From Rhodoferax sp. (GTDB lineage: Bacteria; Pseudomonadota; Gammaproteobacteria; Burkholderiales; Burkholderiaceae_C), in contig JAQGMQ010000263.1 in assembly GCA_028292305.1 (NCBI GenBank), positions 1-6,569 on the forward strand: DNA of 6,569 nucleotides, given 5' to 3'. Made by a program: the position numbers and the translations under genes. Under the pieces are notes generated by a model. The model did not search any database, had not been told where the DNA came from, and worked only from the letters and a program-made list of their open reading frames with translations. Of this stretch, positions 1-4,534 are shown in pieces. Each line of letters starts with the position of its first letter. The stretch's first letter is position 1.

Positions 1-8
1 CGTTTCAT
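1..8 (-). CDS. Start codon of a further leftward gene (first bases only)
   Basis: An ATG begins at 8 on the minus strand, followed by AAA and the first bases of a third codon. AAGGAG sits 6 bases upstream (15-20). The 15-base string through the ATG differs by one base from the string at the start of the Bug receptor gene at 1960, which argues that this is a real gene start. It lies in a different frame from the enolase gene that runs across it. The product cannot be identified from three codons. An N-terminus starting Met-Lys would fit a signal peptide, possibly of another Bug receptor, but that is a guess. Confidence 0.5.
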
Positions 9-912
9 GTCTCTCTCCTTGAAAGTGGATGTTCTTGGCGCCGGTGTTGCCGGAGTCGTATTCGGGATCGACGCGCACGTAGTCGGTGCCGCCAGCCATG
101 ATGAAGTCGGCCTTGGGCTCCAGCCCGCGCACGTGTTCGCCGATCAAAAGCGGGGTCTTCAGCATCTCGCGCAGCTTCCGGTGCGAGAAGGCCGAAACGC
201 CGGTGTCGCGGTAGGGGTCTTCGTACCAGAAGTAGTTGGCCTCGTCGCAGGCCTTGCCGACGTACAAGGCATCGGCGAAGGTCTTCAGGTCGCAGGCGCC
301 GTCGTACATCAAATCCATGTCGGGGCCGACGGCCTTGCGCGCGGCCAGGATGATGGCGGACTCGGCCTTCTTGTCGCCGTCGAACCAGCCGTGGATCTTG
401 TAGCCCTGGTAGCCCATCTCCTTGCACTGCACGGCGAAGTCGCCGAAGGCCTGCGGGCTGTCGAGACCGCCGGCGTGGTCGCCATGGAAGGTGCTGGCGT
501 AGGCCTTCAGGCGCTTGCGGTAGCCGCCCAGCATGCGCTGGATGCTGGCGTTCAGGCGCTTGCCTTCCAGGTCCCACAGCGCGATGTCGATGGCGCCGTA
601 GCCCATGTGGTCGAAGTGGTGCAGCAGGCGCTTGCAGTCGTCGTAGATGTCTTCGCGCAGGGCCGGATCGCGGCCCAGCAGGTTGGGCGCGAGCATCAGG
701 CCCTGGGCCAGGGCAGGGCGGTTGCCGCCCCACATCGTCACGTACTCGCCACGCGAGCCGTCGTCGGCCTCGATGACGATCGCGTACTTGCGCATCTTCA
801 TCCTGGCGCCCTTCTTGTAGGCGACGTGGTTGTGGGTGTGCTCGGTCTCGGCGGCGAGGTTTTGCACCTCGTATTCGAAGTCGATGAATTCGACGCGGTT
901 GATGGCGGTCAT
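1..912 (-). CDS. Mandelate racemase/enolase-superfamily protein, probable sugar-acid dehydratase, apparently lacking its C-terminal part
   Basis: The frame is open for 304 codons from ATG 912 to the window edge. GGAG lies about 8 bases before the ATG. Residues 1-130 form the capping domain and the rest is an incomplete (beta/alpha) barrel. Barrel motifs follow the superfamily order: YKIHG (Lys172, His174), MYDGAC with metal ligand Asp204, WYEDP with Glu231, IGEH with Glu259, then DYVRVDPEYD around residues 277-286. Family members abstract a proton alpha to a carboxylate using Mg2+, and many dehydrate sugar acids in the cytoplasm. Relatives continue after the last motif with about 100 more residues, including the strand-7 catalytic His. 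Here the family resemblance stops near residue 291 and the frame runs into a ribosome-binding site and another gene's ATG. The gene is therefore probably 3'-truncated and may be inactive. It follows the Bug receptor by 82 bp in the same direction, so it is probably in the same operon. Superfamily assignment is firm; the substrate is unknown. Confidence 0.82.
   Translation of the reverse strand, partial: MTAINRVEFIDFEYEVQNLAAETEHTHNHVAYKKGARMKMRKYAIVIEADDGSRGEYVTMWGGNRPALAQGLMLAPNLLGRDPALREDIYDDCKRLLHHFDHMGYGAIDIALWDLEGKRLNASIQRMLGGYRKRLKAYASTFHGDHAGGLDSPQAFGDFAVQCKEMGYQGYKIHGWFDGDKKAESAIILAARKAVGPDMDLMYDGACDLKTFADALYVGKACDEANYFWYEDPYRDTGVSAFSHRKLREMLKTPLLIGEHVRGLEPKADFIMAGGTDYVRVDPEYDSGNTGAKNIHFQGERHET
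12..20 (-). promoter_or_regulatory. Strong ribosome-binding site inside the enolase reading frame
   Basis: On the minus strand this reads AAGGAGAGA, a near-perfect Shine-Dalgarno sequence 6 bases from the ATG at 8. The corresponding site for the Bug receptor gene (1964-1972) is AAGGAGACA with identical spacing. It marks the start of the next gene and also lies within what reads as enolase codons, which is the main evidence for a junction here. Confidence 0.65.
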
Positions 913-969
913 TGGGGGCTCCAGATTGCGGGTGGTTGGATGGGTCGGCTGAGGTGCGGTGGCCGATGG

Positions 970-1005
970 CCTGTTCGGCGACCTGTTCGGTGACCTATTC
1001 GGCGG
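970..1005. repeat. Three tandem copies of a 12-bp unit spanning the receptor stop codon
   Basis: Three imperfect copies (970-981, 982-993, 994-1005) of a unit read on the plus strand as CCTGTTCGGCGA cover the 3' end of the Bug receptor gene and the start of the gap before the enolase gene. On the minus strand the units read as Ala/Thr-Glu-Gln-Val codons. In the first copy transcribed, the Gln codon CAG is TAG and ends the receptor. The repeat suggests local slippage, with a C-to-T change defining the present stop. Confidence 0.7.
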
Positions 1006-1960
1006 TGATGCCCGCGGTGTCGATCACGGTTTTCCAGCGCGTGATCTCGCCCGAGAGCAGGCTGGCGAATTCTTCCGGGGTGTTGTTGACGACCTCGAAG
1101 CCGGCGCCCTCCAGCTGCTTCTTCACGCCGGGGTCCCTGAGGGTCTGGTTGAGCGCTGCGACCAGCTTGTCGTGCGCCGGTTTGGGCAAGCCCTTTGGTG
1201 CGGCAATGCCCTGCCATGAATAGACCTCCAGGCCCTTGAGCCCGGCTTCGGCGAGGGTCGGCACATTGGGCAGCTCGGGCACGCGTTTGTCGGACGTGAC
1301 CGCCAGCGCCTTCAGCCGGCCGCTGGCGATGTGGCCGGTCAACACGCCGAGGTTGCTGATCAGCACCTGCACATGCCCGGCGATCAGGTCGGTGATGGCC
1401 GCGCCGCCGCCCTTGTAGGTCACATGCAAACCCTTGGTGCCGGTCTTCTGCCACAACAGCAGCGACGACAGGTGGTCGGTCGACCCGATGCCCGCCGATG
1501 CAAAGGCCACCTTCTCCGGGTTCTTCTTCATGTAGGCGATGAGTTCGTCCATGGTGTTGGGCGCGAAGCTGGCAGGCACCACCACCACGTTGGGGGTGCG
1601 CACCGCCACCGTCAACAGGTCGAAGTCCTTCCGCGGATCGGGCGCGGTCTTCAGCAGCAGCGGGGTAATGGCATAGGTGCCCACCGAACCGATCAGCAGG
1701 GTGTAGCCATCGGCTGGTGACTTGGCCACGAAGCCGGCGCCGATGGAGCCGTTCGCACCGGGCCTGTTCTCCAGCACCAGAGGCTGGCCCAGCAGCTCGC
1801 TCATCCTGGCGGACATGACCCGCATCACCGCGTCGGACGAGCCGCCGGGCGGGAACGGCACGACCGCCATGACCGGTTTGGCGGGGTAGGTCTGTGCCGC
1901 GGCTGCAGCGCACCAGGCCAGGCTGAGCAAGCCAAGCCCAAGGGTTCGGGTCCATCGCAT
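995..1960 (-). CDS. Bug/TctC-family periplasmic solute-binding receptor
   Basis: This 321-residue protein belongs to the Bug family (tripartite tricarboxylate transporter receptors), whose members bind carboxylates in the periplasm for TctAB-type permeases or as sensors. Residues 1-22 are a Sec signal peptide: basic start, a Leu-rich core and an Ala run, with cleavage likely before QTYPAKPV. Family motifs follow in order: the ligand loop PFPPGGSSD (35-43), NRPGANGSIG (65-74), DGYTLL (84-89), YKGGGAAITDLIAG (182-195) and NVPTLAEAG (232-240). Length and order are normal for the family. I chose ATG 1960 because it has AAGGAG 6 bases upstream and gives a clean signal peptide. The frame stays open upstream to 2155, but that stretch overlaps the DapA-like gene, and ATG 1955 is in another frame. 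The gene sits 38 bp after the DapA-like gene, probably in one operon. No permease genes are visible. An acidic sugar or related carboxylate ligand is inferred from neighbours only. Confidence 0.93.
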   Translation of the reverse strand: MRWTRTLGLGLLSLAWCAAAAAQTYPAKPVMAVVPFPPGGSSDAVMRVMSARMSELLGQPLVLENRPGANGSIGAGFVAKSPADGYTLLIGSVGTYAITPLLLKTAPDPRKDFDLLTVAVRTPNVVVVPASFAPNTMDELIAYMKKNPEKVAFASAGIGSTDHLSSLLLWQKTGTKGLHVTYKGGGAAITDLIAGHVQVLISNLGVLTGHIASGRLKALAVTSDKRVPELPNVPTLAEAGLKGLEVYSWQGIAAPKGLPKPAHDKLVAALNQTLRDPGVKKQLEGAGFEVVNNTPEEFASLLSGEITRWKTVIDTAGITAE

Positions 1961-1998
1961 GTCTGTCTCCTTCGGATTCGTTTTTGGGCGTGTGGGCT

Positions 1999-2904
1999 TC
2001 AGGAAAGCGCGGCCACCGCGCGTTGCACGCGGCGCACCAGCATGTCGATCTCGCCCAGGTCGACGCCCGTCAGCTTCGGGCCGGGCTGGCGCATCGTGGC
2101 GTGGCGGATCGCGCCGCGCCGGCGCAAGATTTCCTTGCGCACGGCCACGCCCCACTGGCTCTGGTTCTCATAACTCAGCAAGGGCAGGTAGCGGTCGAAC
2201 AGGTCGTTGGCTTCTTCGACCCGGCCTTCCTGGAACAGCCGGTACACGCCCGACAACATCTCGGGATGCGAGAAGCCGGCCATCGGCCCGTCGATGCCGC
2301 GGCCCAGTTCCAGCGGCAGGAACATCGCGTTGTTGCCGGTCAGGATGGCGATGCGCCGGCCCTGCGCCGCACGCAGCTTGGTGATCTTGGTGATGCTCGG
2401 CAAGTCCTCTTCCTTCAGCAGCTGGATTTGCGGATGGCGTTCGACCAGCGTCAGGATCGAGGCCACCGACATCCAGGTGCCGGTCGAAAAAGGAAAGTCC
2501 TGCAGCACCGTCGGCACGTCGCCGATCTGCGTGAAAACACCGGCGAAGTAGGCGAACAGTTCTTCCTCGGTGCGCAGTCCGTTGGGCGGCGCGATCATCA
2601 CGCCGGCCGCGCCCATGTCCATCACCTTGGCGGTCAGGTCGCGCAGTTGCGCGATGCCGGGGTTGCTGACGCCCACGATCACCGGCTTGCCGTTGGCGCG
2701 CTGGATGAAGCGTCGGGCCACGGCGCTGGCTTCGTCCGGCGTGAGCTTGCCGGCCTCACCGGCGACACCCAGCACCGTGAGTCCGTCCGCGCCGTGCTGC
2801 AGGTAGAAGTCGACCAGCGAGTCGACGCTTGCCAGGTCGATGTCTCCGGTAGCGTCGAAGGGGGTTTGCGTAACGATGTAGACGCCGCGAGATTGGTCCA
2901 GCAT
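1999..2904 (-). CDS. DapA/N-acetylneuraminate-lyase superfamily aldolase or dehydratase (not authentic DapA)
   Basis: This 301-residue protein is a full-length class I (beta/alpha)8 enzyme of the dihydrodipicolinate synthase superfamily, which forms a Schiff base between an active-site Lys and a 2-keto acid. The Lys is visible as Lys164 in IQLLKEED. The GxxGE motif is present as GVAGE (46-50), and TGNNAMFLPLELGRGIDG (189-206) matches the later barrel strands. The usual Tyr-Asn-x-Pro segment is replaced by QDFP (135-138). The paired Thr before GE is Val-Ala, and the Arg that binds aspartate semialdehyde in DapA is absent from FPFSTG. It is therefore unlikely to make lysine precursors. Aldol cleavage or dehydration of a 2-keto-3-deoxy sugar acid fits better, given the sugar-acid-type dehydratases nearby (inference). 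ATG 2904 has AGAGG about 6 bases upstream. The gene heads a transcription unit with its own promoter and two palindromic operators, and is followed by the Bug receptor and enolase genes. Confidence 0.88.
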   Translation of the reverse strand: MLDQSRGVYIVTQTPFDATGDIDLASVDSLVDFYLQHGADGLTVLGVAGEAGKLTPDEASAVARRFIQRANGKPVIVGVSNPGIAQLRDLTAKVMDMGAAGVMIAPPNGLRTEEELFAYFAGVFTQIGDVPTVLQDFPFSTGTWMSVASILTLVERHPQIQLLKEEDLPSITKITKLRAAQGRRIAILTGNNAMFLPLELGRGIDGPMAGFSHPEMLSGVYRLFQEGRVEEANDLFDRYLPLLSYENQSQWGVAVRKEILRRRGAIRHATMRQPGPKLTGVDLGEIDMLVRRVQRAVAALS

Positions 2905-2921
2905 GCCTTGCCTCTTTCAAG

Positions 2922-2937
2922 ATGGTATCGATGTCAA
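2922..2937. promoter_or_regulatory. Probable LacI-type operator, proximal, ATCGAT class
   Basis: ATGGTATCGATGTCAA is an imperfect palindrome centred on CG (10 of the inner 14 bases symmetric). It shares the 11-base core TATCGATGTCA with the site at 2945-2960. The centres of the two sites are 23 bp apart. It covers the predicted start point (near 2938) of the leftward promoter, where a repressor would block transcription. A CG-centred even palindrome is the hallmark of LacI/GalR operators. Confidence 0.6.
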
Positions 2938-2944
2938 TGGGCAA

Positions 2945-2960
2945 ATGATATCGATGTCAT
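2945..2960. promoter_or_regulatory. Probable LacI-type operator, distal and stronger, ATCGAT class
   Basis: ATGATATCGATGTCAT is a nearly perfect palindrome centred on CG (14 of 16 bases symmetric). It overlaps the -10 hexamer and part of the spacer of the promoter for the DapA-like gene. This placement implies repression by a LacI-family protein. The core ATCGAT differs from the AGCGCT core of the operators upstream of the rightward unit. Confidence 0.68.
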
Positions 2961-2973
2961 TTTGATCCGACAA
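2945..2973 (-). promoter_or_regulatory. Sigma-70-like promoter of the DapA-like/receptor/enolase unit
   Basis: On the minus strand TTGTCG (2968-2973) and TATCAT (2945-2950, five of six consensus bases) are separated by 17 bp. The predicted start point is near 2938, giving a leader of about 34 bases before ATG 2904. The two ATCGAT palindromes cover the -10 region and the start point, which supports this as a repressed promoter separate from that of the lacI-type gene upstream. Confidence 0.6.
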
Positions 2974-3024
2974 GGCTTTTCTGCTTGGTACTTACCCTCG
3001 AAATTCAGCCTTGAAGCCGGGCTG

Positions 3025-4104
3025 TCAGGCGCTCTCGCGGGCGACCATCGCAAAGCCCAGGTCGCGCACGGCCGGCAGCACGGGCGCGCCGGCCAGCCTG
3101 TCGATGATGCAGGCGGCCGCCTGGCGGCCGATGGCTTCGCCGTCCACGTGCACCGTGCTCAGCGGCGGGTCGGTGTGCAGGGCGAAATCGAGATCGCCGA
3201 AGCCCACCACCGCGATCCTGCCCGGCACGTCGAGGCCGCGCGCGCGGGCTTCGATCAAGGCGCCCAGCGCCACCAGGTCGGAGGCGCAATACACGGCGTC
3301 CAGCTCGGGATGCGCATCGAGCAGGTGCGCCAGGCCTTCGCGGCCGTGCTTCATGCGCGAAGGCGCCTCCATGGTGAACGTGGGCACATCGGCGCCTGGC
3401 GCCACGAGCCGCAGCCGCCTGGCCGTGTCGCGGAAGCCCTGCGCCCGCTTTTCGCCGCGCGGCTCGCGGTTGGTCACCATGCCCACCCGTTTGTAGCCTT
3501 TGGCATGCAGGTATTCGGCGATCGCGGTGCCGGCCTGGATGTGCGAGAAGCCGACCACCATGTCGATCGGGGTCTCCGTCATGTCCCAGGTCTCGACGAT
3601 CGGCACGCCCGCGTTGCGCAGCCGCAGCCGGGCCGCTTCGGACTGCATGACGCCGGTGACGACGATGCCGTCGGGCCGGCGCGCCACCACGGCTTCCACC
3701 AGTTGCTCCTCGCGCGAGGTGTCGTAGCCGCGTTCACCCAGCATCACCTGGTAGCCGGCGGCGGTGAAGGCTTCGGTCATGGCGTGCACCGCCACCAGGA
3801 ACGCCGAGCCCGAGGCGATGGTCGGCACCAGGCAGGCGATCAGCCGCGTCCGGTTGGACCGCAGGCTGCCCGCCGCCAGATGCGGCACGTAGCCCACCGA
3901 TGCCGCCGCTTCGCGGACGCGGCGCCGCGTCTCGCTGGTCACCAGATTCGGGTTGTTGAGTGCGCGGGAGGCCGTGATCGTGGAAATGCCGGCGACCCGG
4001 GCGACGTCGGCCAGGGTGATGTTGACGCGACCCTGTGACCGCACGCCGACCTCGGGTGCGCTGGCAGGGGCCGGGCCGGCGGGATGAACGGTCTTTCTGA
4101 TCAT
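3025..4104 (-). CDS. LacI/GalR-family transcriptional repressor
   Basis: This protein has 359 residues from ATG 4104. An in-frame GTG at 4110 is an alternative start, and neither has a strong ribosome-binding site. A 25-residue Pro/Ala-rich extension precedes the DNA-binding domain. The helix-turn-helix is TLADVARVAGISTITASRALN (about 30-50), split here as TLADVARVAG and ISTITASRALN. The hinge helix is PHLAAGSLRS (74-83), with the Leu that enters the minor groove. The rest is the periplasmic-binding-protein-like effector core, including RPDGIVVTG, the CASD segment and VVGFGDLDFA. Recognition positions read Thr-Ile where LacI has Tyr-Gln. The TxxTxSR pattern and the sequence after the hinge resemble gluconate-repressor (GntR/Gnt-I) relatives, whose operators are of the TGTTA-CG-TAACA type. 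That matches the two sites between this gene and the rightward receptor gene, so it probably represses that unit and itself (inference). The effector is likely a sugar acid or a pathway intermediate. Confidence 0.93.
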   Translation of the reverse strand: MIRKTVHPAGPAPASAPEVGVRSQGRVNITLADVARVAGISTITASRALNNPNLVTSETRRRVREAAASVGYVPHLAAGSLRSNRTRLIACLVPTIASGSAFLVAVHAMTEAFTAAGYQVMLGERGYDTSREEQLVEAVVARRPDGIVVTGVMQSEAARLRLRNAGVPIVETWDMTETPIDMVVGFSHIQAGTAIAEYLHAKGYKRVGMVTNREPRGEKRAQGFRDTARRLRLVAPGADVPTFTMEAPSRMKHGREGLAHLLDAHPELDAVYCASDLVALGALIEARARGLDVPGRIAVVGFGDLDFALHTDPPLSTVHVDGEAIGRQAAACIIDRLAGAPVLPAVRDLGFAMVARESA

Positions 4105-4235
4105 GGGCACTCAAGATGTCGGAAGGCTCTGGGCGGATGGCGGCGCGCGGGGAGGGCGCGGCGTGGTCTCGGAGGATAGCAGTGCGTGTCGGCGCGGCGC
4201 CTCGCAGCGACGCGCGCGCAGCCAAATCGACAGAC

Positions 4236-4251
4236 AAGTTAGCGGTAACAT
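4236..4251. promoter_or_regulatory. Probable LacI-type operator, upstream copy, TTAnCGnTAA class
   Basis: AAGTTAGCGGTAACAT contains GTTAGCGGTAAC, in which 10 of 12 bases are symmetric around a central CG. It resembles known operators of gluconate-type LacI-family repressors. It lies about 130-145 bp upstream of the repressor start and 158 bp (centre to centre) from the site at 4394-4409. It could mediate autoregulation, or looping with the downstream site. Confidence 0.6.
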
Positions 4252-4359
4252 GATTGCGCCATTCGCGGAGATCGACAGGCGCGGAAGGTGGCCATGCGGC
4301 GCGTGGGCCGGCGATATACCATCCAGGGTTTACCCGAATCAAAAGCGTTGGCGCCCAGC

Positions 4360-4389
4360 TTGACGACCCTCCGCAGCGTGTTTTATCAT
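4360..4389 (+). promoter_or_regulatory. Sigma-70-like promoter of the rightward receptor/dehydratase unit
   Basis: TTGACG (4360-4365) and TATCAT (4384-4389), each matching five of six consensus bases, are separated by 18 bp. The predicted start point is near 4396. This is a local A+T-rich patch in a G+C-rich region. The operator at 4394-4409 covers the start point, which is the usual arrangement for simple repression. Confidence 0.68.
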
Positions 4390-4393
4390 TGTT

Positions 4394-4409
4394 ATGACAG
4401 CGCTAACAT
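4394..4409. promoter_or_regulatory. Probable LacI-type operator at the transcription start, AGCGCT class
   Basis: ATGACAGCGCTAACAT is a CG-centred palindrome with outer ATG/CAT and inner AGCGCT symmetric (12 of 16 bases). The right half, CGCTAACAT, matches the TGTTAGCG half-site of gluconate-type repressor operators. It sits at about -2 to +14 relative to the predicted start, so bound repressor would block initiation. The neighbouring LacI-family protein is the most likely binder. Confidence 0.68.
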
Positions 4410-4468
4410 TATTGGCGCCTTGAGGCCGTGATGCGGAAGCCGCCACACCACACGCGCATCACCGGCCT

Positions 4469-4494
4469 GCCGGTGCTGCCGCGGCGCTGCCGGC
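4469..4494 (+). other. Possible G+C-rich hairpin in the leader of the receptor gene
   Basis: GCCGG at 4469-4473 can pair with CCGGC at 4490-4494, extended by two wobble pairs, around a loop containing the self-complementary GCCGCGGC. It lies in the roughly 138-base leader, about 40 bases before ATG 4535. There is no U-run, so it is not an intrinsic terminator. In DNA this rich in G+C such pairing may be fortuitous. Confidence 0.25.
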
Positions 4495-4534
4495 CCTGGC
4501 TGCAACGAACCCATTCGGACCACGGAGACAACCC

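Larger units (their letters stand above)
4105..4534. other. Divergent intergenic regulatory region (430 bp)
   Basis: This stretch separates the leftward repressor gene from the rightward receptor gene. It holds an operator at 4236-4251, a promoter at 4360-4389, an operator over the start point at 4394-4409, and a leader of roughly 138 bases before ATG 4535. The repressor-proximal part (4105-4230) is very G+C rich and shows no convincing promoter for the repressor gene. TTGGCGCC occurs twice, at 4348-4355 and 4412-4419, on either side of the promoter. Short open frames exist here, but none has a good ribosome-binding site or recognisable product. Confidence 0.75.

Noticed and set aside
7..993. 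A 328-codon plus-strand open frame opposite the enolase gene
   Set aside because: Its low-complexity Val/Ala/Gly/His composition is typical of an antisense shadow; the minus-strand frame carries the enolase metal-ligand motifs.
1150..1165. AGCGCT within the first receptor gene as a further operator
   Set aside because: Only the six-base core is symmetric; the flanking TTA/TAA half-sites are missing.
1961..2155. N-terminal extension of the first Bug receptor to an upstream start
   Set aside because: The extra residues would lie inside the DapA-like gene, are Arg/Pro-rich and would bury the signal peptide; ATG 1960 has an excellent ribosome-binding site.
1999..2904. Naming the DapA-superfamily gene dapA (lysine biosynthesis)
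   Set aside because: The Tyr, Thr-Thr and Arg residues needed for aspartate-semialdehyde condensation are replaced, and the neighbours are catabolic.
2932..2937. Perfect TTGACA on the minus strand as a -35 box
   Set aside because: A -10 box at the right distance is absent and the start point would fall at or beyond the ATG at 2904; the bases are part of the proximal palindrome.
2971..3013. Inverted repeat CAAGGCT/AGCCTTG downstream of the repressor gene as an intrinsic terminator
   Set aside because: The loop is about 29 bases, there is no U-run after the stem on the minus strand, and one arm overlaps the -35 box of the next promoter.
1984..4038. A 684-codon open frame on the plus strand opposite the DapA-like and repressor genes
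   Set aside because: It is antisense to two well-supported family members, is rich in His, Gln, Arg and Ala as expected for a G+C-driven shadow frame, and has no recognisable domain.
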